Source of the DNA: Neocallimastix lanati (nom. inval.)
Taxonomy: Eukaryota > Neocallimastigomycota > Neocallimastigomycetes > Neocallimastigales > Neocallimastigaceae
Direction: 5' to 3'
NCBI GenBank assembly: GCA_016946835.1
Contig: JACVTC010000072.1
Location: forward strand, 702,501-730,000
Length of the DNA stretch: 27,500 bases
Position 1 is the stretch's first letter; every line of letters starts with the position of its first letter. The position numbers and the translations under genes are program-made. Positions 9,181 through 18,000 of this stretch are shown one piece after another. The notes beneath the pieces are model-generated. The model saw only the letters and a program-made list of their open reading frames with translations, was not told the DNA's origin and did not search any database.

Positions 9181-9480
9181 AAAAAAAGTTCATTGGCAAC
9201 GAACCTCACCTCCTTATGGATTAGGGTTTGAATTGACTATCTGAAAGAAATTATGGTCTTCTTCTTCAGAGGCATTGGCCCTGCTAGCCTGTCTTACTGC
9301 ATTTTCAGCGTTGACGCTCTCCTGGTTAGTTTGCGTTTATACTTTCAGAATTTCAGAATAGTAACCCTTGCCGAGTACTAGCCCGAGGCATAATTTCTGT
9401 AAAGAGAGCCGCAGATGCGCTCCAAGAATGGCGTTTTTTTGAATAATCACCAGAAATGATTTGGTTCTTAAACAAAAGAT
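9181..9480 (-). pseudogene. Coding remnant of unknown family (MPRASTR...)
   Basis: This stretch is clearly less A/T-rich than its flanks. On - an ATG at 9391 begins MPRASTRQGLLF, then a stop. In other frames it continues NSESINAN and TNQESVNAENAVRQASRANA followed by SEEEDHNFFQIVNSNPNP to a TAA at 9214-9216. The acidic, Asn/Ala-rich composition resembles the N-terminus of a retrotransposon gag protein. No downstream domain is preserved at lower coordinates, where the MULE remnant lies, and I cannot name the family. Confidence 0.4.
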
Positions 9481-9600
9481 TTCATTCCTTTTTATAATTT
9501 AAATCTCTATTATATCTGCATCTCTTTCACCAAGAAGAAAGTTATATAATTGGTACCATGTCACATATATATTTACACACTCATTGTTCAGAAAATTACT
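9481..9600. other. Spacer after the LINE ORF2 stop
   Basis: About 120 bases between the last LINE codons and the MPRASTR remnant. It could be LINE 3' untranslated sequence. No poly-A tail (a T run on +) directly follows the stop. Confidence 0.35.
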
Positions 9601-9919
9601 TTAATGACCACGATTTTCACCAATTAAACTATTCACTAAATTAGAAATAACAATATTATAATTTTCACTATTACTAATATTAATAATTCTATTTTCACTA
9701 TCACTATTTCTACTATTATTAACCATATTATTTCTATTGTTAGTATTATTAATATTATATACTTCGTTACTACTATCAGAATCAGAACTTTGTCCTGTAT
9801 TATTTCATATCTGTGATAAACAGTGTCTACATTACTATTAGATATTGAACAATATTTAGAAATAATATAAAATATTTCATAAAGAATTTCAAAATCCTTA
9901 AAATATTTTTCATTCGAAA

Positions 9920-10160
9920 TTCACAGGAAAAGATAGTATTTAGAAAACCAATATTCCAATCGAGGATTACTATTTATTCTATAACAACAAGTATACCTTT
10001 CAGGACAGTCTTCTTCAATCATTTTGGCGGCTTTGGCAACACGAGCATCGAATTTATATCCAACATCTGGCACGAAGTACCCATTGGAAGCCAATGCTAA
10101 ATTCAGGATATTTATAATTTAGCTTAAGATACTCTCTAGTTTTTCTCAAAATTATTATTT
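9920..10160 (-). pseudogene. LINE C-terminal Cys-rich tail
   Basis: In shifting minus-strand frames: REYLKLNYKYPEFSIGFQWV followed by LRARC, then GYKFDARVAKAAKMIEEDCP and ERYTCCYRINSNPRLEYWF. The Cys cluster (about 9984-10007) followed by an EYW element resembles the C-terminal C..C...H...C zinc knuckle of LINE ORF2 proteins, though the His is not obvious here. Beyond it the reading continues to an Asn/Ser-rich end (9601-9820). Confidence 0.45.
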
Positions 10161-10171
10161 TTTTATAAGCC

Positions 10172-10516
10172 TTAGCTTTGAATGATTTTTCCTGCCATAT
10201 CTCTATCCCAGTAAAAGTTTAAAATAGCTTTTTTTTTTTTTGATGTAAATTTATCTAATTGGTCAGCTAAATTTTTACTTTCTTTATCCCAAGCATGACG
10301 TCTACAACGAGATATATCTCTAAGTAAATTAGAGATAATACATTTCGAGTTTTTCCATTTTTTAAAACACCTTACCTGAACAATCGCGTATACCGCCGAA
10401 AGAGACGGAACGTTAAGTTCTTTAGAAGCACAATAAAGGGGAAGTAAAGCTATTCTCTTTAGAAAATCCTTCAATCCAGTATAATCCAGTAGTGTTAATG
10501 AACTTTTCAATAACAC
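10172..10516 (-). pseudogene. LINE post-RT region (C-terminal to thumb)
   Basis: A 114-codon frame. After a shift from the preceding frame it reads LPLYCASKELNVPSLSAVYA, IVQVRCFKKWKNSKCIISNL, ISRCRRHAWDKESKNLADQL and ends FYWDRDMAGKIIQS. The start (GLYWIEGF...) corresponds to the segment GLYWSYGFKSRHSY of the LINE fragment at the right edge of the window (27431-27472), which there sits after the RT thumb. This shows the region is post-RT and that the RT has been deleted here. Confidence 0.65.
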
Positions 10517-10627
10517 AATCTATTGAAAGTTCTTCATTTCCTATTTCTTCACTAAGAATTTCAAATTTATTATGATGACCTATTTTCTTTCTTTTTTGTT
10601 CAAGACATTTATACCTATCCCATCTTA

Positions 10628-10665
<38 letters not shown>

Positions 10666-10689
10666 GTAACAAAAAAATGATTCATCTGT

Positions 10690-11410
10690 GGTTAATTTTC
10701 TTAAACAATAAAACCATTGAGAGGTTTATGATCAGATACAGAAGGATAATCAACAAAATAAGCACTTGATTTTTTTTAACCAGCATACTTGAATTGACTA
10801 ACGCATGATCAATATCTTGATGAATATCTACCTCTTGTCCATGAAATAGATGAACCATTAATCGGAAGAATAAACCAGTTATCAATATCAAGGTTACTAT
10901 TGGATAATTTATCTTGTAAATCAGAAGGTACTCATGTTAAAGTCTCCATGAAGAATAGAAGGATGATTAGTGTGATTCTGAAGCCGTGTGAAAACTTCTG
11001 AAAAATGCCTATCGGACTTGTAATGAGTGTTTCTTAGTGGGAATATAGACATTACCAACAGAACACTTAGAGTAATTCCAGAGACTATATGTTGTTAAAG
11101 TAAACAAGATAAGTATAAGGAATTTATCTTCAAGTACTGCTTTGACATGAGACATGCTAACCAAGATATAAAACCTCTGCAACCTGGAGTAGTAGGATCC
11201 ATTCTTTTCAAGAAATATTTATAGTTGGGAAGTGTTACTTTACATGGATTTCTAGCCTCATTGGTACCATTACCTGTTTCCCAAAAACATAGAAATAATG
11301 GTTTAAATATTGTGTTGAAGTACTCAATGCAAATCTCTTTTCACAAAATTCCATCCGTTGGTATTCCAACTAAGACAAAAAGAAAATTTTCCTGTGTTAA
11401 AATGTGAAAA
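10690..11410 (-). pseudogene. LINE AP-endonuclease (EEP) domain
   Basis: Landmarks on - in order: SLCLSWNTNGWNFVKRD (NTNGW codons at 11351-11365), with the N-terminal Asn motif; FWETGNGTNEARNPCKVTLP, where the Glu of the usual QET is kept; YFLKRMDPTTPGCRGFYILV; SVGNVYIP; ILHGDFNMS (GDFN at 10936-10947) with the Asp and Asn; SISWTRGRYSSRY; DHALVNSS (10793-10810); and SDHKPL (10722-10736) with the catalytic His. This is the exonuclease-endonuclease-phosphatase fold that nicks target DNA in target-primed reverse transcription. The motif residues survive but the pieces are spread over at least three frames. Confidence 0.8.
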
Positions 11411-11895
11411 TAGATTTTAAGAATTAAGAAAAGGAATATTGGGAGCAATTAGTTCATGATTACCTTACCATTATGAGCATTTACTAAAATTGTTGAACTG
11501 AGGTTTACTGTGTTAATATCATTGGATGTGTTATTAGATATTAAATTTTGTTTTAAATGCCAAAAAAAAAACCTTATGATTCCATTTGGAACATCTACAA
11601 TATGAAATTTTAACTCCTGATAGTACTTTTTTAAATACTTTTTTTTTTAAATTTTTTTGAGGTTGAAATTTGGAGTGTATACTTTTATCCTGAAGACGCT
11701 ATCATTGAATTTAGTAATTCTCTTTACTGACAAAATATTATCATTGAATCTTTTAGCATTTAGAATGAATAAATTCCTTCATTTTAGCATTAGTTCATGA
11801 GTGTATACCACGGATAAAAATCAACTTTGTGTTGTCAATAGATGTTCCATAGCAGCGAGAACCCAGTGAAATATCTTTTCCATAATTAACTAAAA

Positions 11896-12167
11896 AAAAA
11901 CTACAATTTAAAAAAATGAAACAATGAAAACTAAAATACTAAAAACTAAGAAATATAGATAAAAATATATATATATATATATATATAATTAAATAGAAAA
12001 TATATAAATAAAAAAAAATAATAATGATAATAATAATAATAATAATAATGAAAATATGAAGATCCTATCTTCGTGGAGTAATTAATTAAGTTTAAATAAA
12101 ATGAGCAACTTAAGAATTTGTAGTAATGAATAATATCTTTTCTCCTATTATTTTAGTAATGAATAAA

Positions 12168-12199
<32 letters not shown>

Positions 12200-12535
12200 C
12201 TGCTATGTATTTTCTGTTAACTTTTGAGTTTCTGAAATTCTAATTGATTTGTAAAGCTTTGATTGATAAAATAATTTTCTCTAATGTAATCCTAAATAAA
12301 CTGAAATGAAAATGAAAATAATGTTAGTAATGAAAGACTATAAAAAAGATTCCTATCAGTTAAATAATGTCTTAAACACAAGCTTTGGAGTGAATCAATC
12401 TCCTACATTTCCATTTTACAATAACTACATGAAAAGTATAAATAATACTATAGAAAAATACATATATAAAATAATGCTAAAGTAAAAAATACAATAGATT
12501 CAATACAATGATAATATGTAGAAACTACATAATGA
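11896..12535. other. A/T-rich DNA with (AT)n, (AAT)n and poly-T
   Basis: (AT)n at about 11963-11987, (AAT)n at about 12016-12049 and a T run of about 28 bases at 12172-12199. No gene seen; the LINE's 5' untranslated region may lie here. Confidence 0.6.
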
Positions 12536-12539
12536 TATT

Positions 12540-12782
12540 ATTAATTATACAATTCCAATGTTACTACATATCCAGTCTAAAACAATATAAAACATCAAGT
12601 TCACTTTCTACAGTCTTCCAGTATTCCAGTTTTCACTCTTCGTACTAGAAGCCACTTTAGAAAGGATAACCATCGATTATCATCAGAATCACAGAAAGCT
12701 GTAATTAGTACACCTGATATAGGTTATTCCTTTTCCATCAACCCTCCATGGACCTGGAAAAACAGTCCACATCATTGGAGGA
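12540..12782 (+). other. Non-A/T-rich island with an open frame lacking ATG
   Basis: From about 12590 to 12780 the base composition becomes mixed and one plus-strand frame is open for about 80 codons. It includes SSSIPVFTLRTRSHFRKDNH, SSESQKAVISTPDIGYSFSI and NPPWTWKNSPHHWRIF. There is no ATG and the frame runs into the A/T repeat at 12783. It could be the end of an old gene, a piece of transposon, or non-coding. The minus strand also has a short open stretch (MMWTVFPGPWRVDGKGI) over part of it. No family is recognised. Confidence 0.25.
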
Positions 12783-13122
12783 TATTTTTTCGATTAAATA
12801 TTATTAAATATATTATTAAATAATTATTTGAAAAGAAATAATATAATATTTTTTCTATTAAATATTATTAAATATATTATTAAATAATTATTTTAAAGGA
12901 AATAATAATATTTTTTCAATTAAATATTATTAAATATATTATTCAATAATTATTTCAAAAGAAATAATATTATATTTTTTCAATTAAATATTATTAATTA
13001 ATTGAATATTAATAAATTATATATATAAAAAAAAGAATTTTTATTATTTATTTAATTATCATTTATTTATTATTAAAAACAAGCCATATACGAAAACACG
13101 CCACATTGCGAAATGCACGAAA
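12783..13122. mobile_element. TIR element copy C with approximately 62-bp hairpin tandem repeats
   Basis: Three to four units of an approximately 62-bp A/T sequence (starting TTTTTTCNATTAAATATTAT) lie at about 12785-12990, each ending in a small palindrome. The clearest is ATTATTTC-AAAA-GAAATAAT at 12949-12968. The right end (about 13074-13122, AACAAGCCATATACGAAAAC then ACGCCACATTGCGAAATGCACGA) matches the right end of copy A (7165-7207). Its reverse complement matches the TCGTGCATTTC left ends at 6889 and 7242. The left end of this copy is missing. Confidence 0.5.
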
Positions 13123-14880
13123 CTCAATAGATTCCAAATTTACATCTATCTTCTAATCTTTTAAAACTTCATTGTATTCACTTATTTATTTTTCTATTAT
13201 TAAATTATTTTTATCTTATAAAATATAATAAAATTAAGGTATTATTAAATTAATCATATTAAGATTTGTGGAATATTAAACTTTATTTCTAACAATATTA
13301 AAAAAAATATGTATATTAAAAAAAAAATGATTAACATAAAAAAATATGATTAACATAAAAAAAATATATATAATATATAATATATATAATATTTATATAT
13401 ATGAACTATAATTAAAATTATATTTAAAAATATTTAAATCATCAATTCATTTTTTTTTTAATAAATAATCAAATATAATAAATAAATAAATAAATAAATA
13501 ATATTAATATAGCTTAATATTATTTATTAATATTTTTATCCTATAGAGATTTGTATTGTAAATTTATTTAATATGATTATCATTAATCTATCAAATCCTA
13601 ATAAATTTATTAAAATGGGAAATGTTTTTTTTTTTTTTTATTTTATTAAATTAATTATTTTTTTTTTATTGACAACAAAATATATTAAAAAAGGTTTATC
13701 AATTAAGTTAAAAAAAAAATTAATTTTTTTTGTTGACATGTAACCAAAGTATAAATTATTTAATAACTTTATTATATTAAATTTATTCTATGAAAAAAAG
13801 GACAAAGATGGAAGATACAAATTATTTAATTTAATTTTTAATTTTTTTTTGAACTTAAAACGCCTATATATGGTAATGATATTTATAATTATGAATAAAA
13901 AAAGAAGAAAAAAAATTACTTTTTAATTAAAAATATAATAAAAATAATATAATAAATAATGAATAATACTAAATGGCTAAACAAATATAATATAATAAAA
14001 TATATATAATATTACATAAATAAATATAATGTAATATAATAAATAGAATAAATTTAAAAATATAATAAATCAAAAAAAAAAATAAATAAATTAAACAGTT
14101 CATAATTCTTAAATTTAGATGAGACAATTTTGTATAATGGGAAACAAAAATATTAAAAAAAAAACAAAAAAAAAATAAAAAGAAAGCAAAAAGACTCTAT
14201 AAAAATAAATAAATAAATAAATAAATATCAAAAAATAATAATAATAATAATAATAATAGAATTTAATTCATTAAAACTTTTTTATTTTTTATTTTTATTT
14301 TTTTTTTTATTTCTTCTTTAATATTTATAATATTATGAGCAATTATAGCATAGCAATTATAGCATAGTATTTATAATATTTCATAATGTATTTATAATAT
14401 TCATAAATATTATATTTCTTAATTCTTTCAGAAGGTAGGAAGGAGTAGGAAGGAAAGAGAAAAGAAAAAGGAAAAATTAACAATTGACAATTGAAATAAA
14501 TGAAAATCAAAAAAAAAAAAAAATAAAATAAAATAAAATAAAATAACTGATTTGATTTGATTAATTGATTAAATTAATTAATGAAAAAAAAAAATTATTG
14601 TTGAATATTGTTTTTTTATTGTTTTATTCAAAGATAAATAAATAAAATTGATTAAACAAAAAATAAAATAAATAAATATTTTTATAGTTATTTAATAATT
14701 TATTATTTATTAATAAATACTCTTATTATTTATTTATTTATTATTTATTTATTAATAAATAGTCTTTTTTTTTTTTCTTTTTATAATTTATTCAATTATT
14801 TAATTATTTATTATTTAATTATTCAATTATTCAATTATTGATTTTATATTTAATCCACAAAATAACTATTTTAATATAGA

Positions 14881-14916
<36 letters not shown>

Positions 14917-15172
14917 TTTAAATGTCATTTCTATTTTTATTCTTTTTATTCCTTTTTTTTTTTTTTTTTTTTTGTTATTCTCTTTTTATTTATTTATTTT
15001 CCTTTTATTTATTTATTTTCATTTTTACTTTATTTGGAATCATTAAATAAAAAAAAAGTTAAGGAGATACCTTAAATTATTTAATAATAAATGATGTTAT
15101 ATCTATTATATCTATTATATAAGAGTTTGTTCAGTTATGAATAGTTATTATTGCTATTAAAGTATTTATTCA

Positions 15173-15204
<32 letters not shown>

Positions 15205-15888
15205 CATACATACATACATTATGAAATTTTAATTTTATTTTTTTTTTTTTTTATTTATTTCCTTTTATGTACTTTTTCTACTTAAATAATAAATAGTATA
15301 TATAAATTAAATTAATGTATTTTTAATAATAACCCATTGACATCATCCTAAAAAACATTCATTCCTATCTCCCCACGTCATTCAATACAATTAAATATAA
15401 TATATAGAATATAATATTAAATAAATATAACTATATGAAATAAATATAAATCATTATATAATGTAATACAATACAATATATTATAAATATTATTATATAG
15501 TCCATTTATTACACATTACTTCTAAAAATTAAAAACACAATAGAAATGAATTATCATTAATTAATTAATTAATTAATAATAATAATATAAAAAAACAAAA
15601 AAAAAAAAATTTTTTTATTATTATTTATTATTATAGAGTTATTTATTATATATATATATAAAGATTTAGATACATTATAATATTTATTTATTAATTTTGA
15701 CTTTATATTAATTTTGTTTTATTCGTTGTTTTGTTTTGTTTTGTTTTTTTTACTTTATAAATACTATTTTTATATTATATTTATATTTTTATTTTATCTA
15801 TTTTTCTTTAATTTATTATACTTCTTTTTTAATTATTTATTATTCTTTTAGTCATTTTATAATTAATATTATATTTATCTAAATTTTA

Positions 15889-15919
<31 letters not shown>

Positions 15920-16485
15920 AAATACTAAATAAACAAAATGTAATTTTTTTTAAATTTTTATTTTTTAATCCTTTTTCTTTTTGTTTTTCTTTTTTTTTTA
16001 ATTATTTAATTTTTTGTTTTTGTTATTGGTATTTTTCGTTCTAACTACATTTTATTTACTTATTTATTTTAGAGAGTAGTTTTTTTTTATTTATTTTTTT
16101 TTTTGGTTGTAAAAAAAATTTTTTATAGTGTTGTTTTTCGAAACTTTTTTTTACATTGTACTTTTTTCGTTTTTATTTTAAATTTTTTATTTTGATTATT
16201 TTTATTACTGCTTTTTTGTTTTTGTACTTTATTAAAAAAAAACTTTTCTAATTTTATTTATTGTAATTTTTTTTCTTAAATTATTAGTGTGTTTTTGTTT
16301 TATATTTTTAATTTTGTTTTTGTTTTTTTTTGATTTAATTTGTTTTGATTTTTAATCAATATTAGATATTTTTTTATATATTGATTAAAAATTCAATCTT
16401 TTATTTCTTAATTTATTATTCAATTTTATTATTTATGTACTTCATTTATATTTACTTTTTTTTATAGTTTCAAAAAAAATTTTCT
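13123..16485. other. Gene-free A/T-rich intergenic region downstream of xylA
   Basis: No coding-like sequence on either strand. Contents by eye: (AAAT)n near 13475-13502 and 14203-14226; (AAT)n near 14237-14260; AAAAT repeats near 14520-14545; poly-A of about 31 bases near 14884-14914; (CATA)n at 15171-15219; TTAA repeats near 15555-15576; poly-T near 15889-15912. From about 15720 to 16480 the + strand is strongly T-rich relative to A, giving an A-rich strand in the sense direction of xylA downstream of its stop. Confidence 0.7.
15171..15219. repeat. (CATA)n tetranucleotide microsatellite
   Basis: About twelve CATA units with one TATA interruption. Confidence 0.95.
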
Positions 16486-16508
16486 CCTTTTTATATTAAA
16501 TAAAAAGG
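16486..16508. other. Perfect 9-bp hairpin just downstream of xylA
   Basis: CCTTTTTAT (16486-16494), loop ATTAA, ATAAAAAGG (16500-16508). It begins about 28 bases after the xylA stop codon in the gene's direction and is followed by an A-rich strand. It may fold in the 3' untranslated region of the transcript and affect 3'-end formation or stability. That role is inferred, and in DNA this A/T-rich such palindromes also arise by chance. Confidence 0.35.
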
Positions 16509-16536
16509 TAAAAAGTCTTTTTTTTCAAATTTAAAT

Positions 16537-17877
16537 TTAAGCGTACATAGCAACAATAGCTTCGTAAAGTTCTTGTTTACCAGAGGTTTGCTTTGGTTCA
16601 CCATTCTTCTTACCGTATTCGTAAACTTGTTCGAGGGTAAGCTTACCTTCTTCGAATTCCTTACCCATACCAGTATCGAAGGAAGCGTAACGGTCAGCCT
16701 TCATTTGCTTGTATGGAGATTCTTCGAGAAGCTTAGCAGCACTTTCGAGGGCACGGGCCATAGCATCCATACCAGAAATGTGAGCAAGGATGATATCATC
16801 AAGATCGGTAGCGTTACGACGAGTCTTGGCATCAAAGTTAGTACCACCATGACCAAGACCACCGTTACGGATGATTTCCATCCAAGCTTGAACAAGTTCA
16901 TATTGATCAATTGGGAATTGATCAGTATCCCAACCGTTTTGGTAATCACCACGGTTAGCATCAATAGAACCAAGCATACCGGCATCAACAGCACAGGCAA
17001 GTTCGTGTTCGAAAGTGTGACCAGCAAGGGTAGCGTGATTAACTTCAATGTTAACCTTGAAGTCCTTATCTAAATCATGAGCTCTAAGGAAAGCAATGAC
17101 GGTTTCAACATCAACATCGTATTGGTGCTTAGTTGGTTCCATTGGCTTTGGTTCAATAAGGAAGACACCCTTGAAACCCTTAGAACGAGCGTAATCACGA
17201 GCCATAGTAAGCATACGAGCCATGTGTTCCTTTTCACGTTTTTGATCAGTGTTGAGAAGACTCATGTAACCTTCACGACCACCCCAGAAGACGTAGTTTT
17301 CAGCACCAAGTTCAATACCAGCATCAATGGCATTCTTAATTTGAACAATAGCACGAGCAACAACATCGAAATCTGGGTTAGTAGAGGCACCGTTCATGTA
17401 ACGTGGGTGACCGAAGACATTGGCAGTACTCCAGAGAAGCTTAATACCAGTCTTTCTCTGCTTCTTCTTAAGGTATTGGACGATAGCCTTAAGATTAGCT
17501 TCGTATTCTTCAACAGAGTTACCTTCAGAGATAAGATCAACATCGTGGAAACAGTAGTATGGAATACCGAGCTTTTGCATGATTTCAAAACCAGCATCAA
17601 CCTTCTTCTTGGCAATTTCAAGAGGAGTCTTACCTTCGTTCCATGGGAAAGTCTTAGTACCACTACCGAATTGATCACCACCTTCGGCACAAAGAGTATG
17701 CCACCAGGCCATGGAGAAACGAAGCCAGTCCTTCATTTTCTTACCCATAACGACCTTTTCAGCATCGTAGTAGTGGTAAGCAAATGGGTTCTTGGAATCC
17801 TTACCTTCGTATCTAATCTTTCTGATGTTTGGGAAGTACTTTGGAGTCTTCTTACCGAATAACTTCTTGAAAAACAT
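16537..17877 (-). CDS. xylA: Xylose isomerase (EC 5.3.1.5), intact
   Basis: It interconverts D-xylose and D-xylulose (and glucose/fructose) in the cytosol, feeding xylose from plant wall breakdown into the pentose phosphate pathway. The 446 residues cover the whole class II xylose isomerase TIM barrel. Catalytic His111 and Asp114 lie in CFHDVDL; metal site 1 and 2 ligands are Glu242 (IEPKP), Glu278 and His281 (NIEVNH), Asp306 (GSIDAN), Asp317 and Asp319 (GWDTDQFP) and Asp349 (TNFDA). Other signatures are [27 protein letters not shown] and the C-terminus [18 protein letters not shown]. It strongly resembles the known Piromyces/Orpinomyces enzymes (about 437 residues) but has about nine extra N-terminal residues ([13 protein letters not shown] before YFP). 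The next Met is residue 44, inside the fold, so the ATG at 17877 is the start. No intron is visible. Codon use is highly selective: only one TTA codon (Leu269) and no TCA or CTA. The family is regarded as transferred into these fungi from bacteria. Confidence 0.98.
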   Translation of the reverse strand: MFFKKLFGKKTPKYFPNIRKIRYEGKDSKNPFAYHYYDAEKVVMGKKMKDWLRFSMAWWHTLCAEGGDQFGSGTKTFPWNEGKTPLEIAKKKVDAGFEIMQKLGIPYYCFHDVDLISEGNSVEEYEANLKAIVQYLKKKQRKTGIKLLWSTANVFGHPRYMNGASTNPDFDVVARAIVQIKNAIDAGIELGAENYVFWGGREGYMSLLNTDQKREKEHMARMLTMARDYARSKGFKGVFLIEPKPMEPTKHQYDVDVETVIAFLRAHDLDKDFKVNIEVNHATLAGHTFEHELACAVDAGMLGSIDANRGDYQNGWDTDQFPIDQYELVQAWMEIIRNGGLGHGGTNFDAKTRRNATDLDDIILAHISGMDAMARALESAAKLLEESPYKQMKADRYASFDTGMGKEFEEGKLTLEQVYEYGKKNGEPKQTSGKQELYEAIVAMYA

Positions 17878-18000
17878 GTTGAAATTTCTTTTCTTTTATT
17901 AAAAAAGTAAAAATTAAAAGTCGCTTAAACTATAATTAAAAAAAGTAAAAAAAAAATTTATATAAAAAAATTTATAGATCTAAATTAAATAGATTTATTT
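17878..18000 (-). promoter_or_regulatory. xylA 5' leader and promoter-proximal region
   Basis: On - the leader just before the ATG is A-rich (AAAGAAAAGAAATTTCAAC then ATG), a favourable fungal start context with AAC before the ATG. Farther up are A and T runs and one mixed-sequence patch (AGTTTAAGCGACTTTTAATT, about 17909-17928). No certain TATA box can be chosen because nearly everything is A/T. Confidence 0.35.

Larger units (their letters stand above)
9601..11895 (-). mobile_element. Internally deleted non-LTR (LINE) retrotransposon ORF2: endonuclease plus C-terminus, RT core missing
   Basis: Read on -, a broken reading frame runs from about 11895 (YGKDISLGSRCYGTSIDNTK, then LIFIRGIHS) through an APE-type endonuclease (about 11400-10700) to a post-endonuclease segment (RWDRYKCLEQKRKKIGHH, about 10630-10577). 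Near 10488 it passes directly into sequence that belongs after the reverse transcriptase (GLYWIEGFSKENSFTS, then ELNVPSLSAVYAIVQVRCFK). It ends in a Cys-containing tail and an Asn/Ser-rich end at TAA 9601-9603. None of the palm, active-site or thumb blocks of the RT occurs between endonuclease and tail. Multiple frameshifts and a T run at 10629-10664 also break it. LINE copies are more often 5'-truncated, so this internal loss is notable. Confidence 0.8.

Noticed and set aside
10572-10769. Plus-strand 65-codon ORF with poly-Phe
   Set aside because: Created by the T run at 10629-10664 opposite the LINE linker; no protein-like features.
11225-11407. Plus-strand 60-codon ORF (MGSVTLHGFLASLVPLPVSQ)
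   Set aside because: Antisense to the LINE endonuclease, which shows matching motifs in the minus-strand reading.
16701-17690. Minus-strand ORFs of 115 and 98 codons overlapping xylA in other frames
   Set aside because: Out-of-frame shadows of the intact xylose isomerase coding sequence.
16573-17862. Long plus-strand ORFs (166 and 261 codons) opposite xylA, in the same frame and separated by one stop
   Set aside because: They are codon-aligned shadows created by the strong codon bias of the isomerase gene. Their translations are Ser/Thr/Leu-rich with no recognisable domain.
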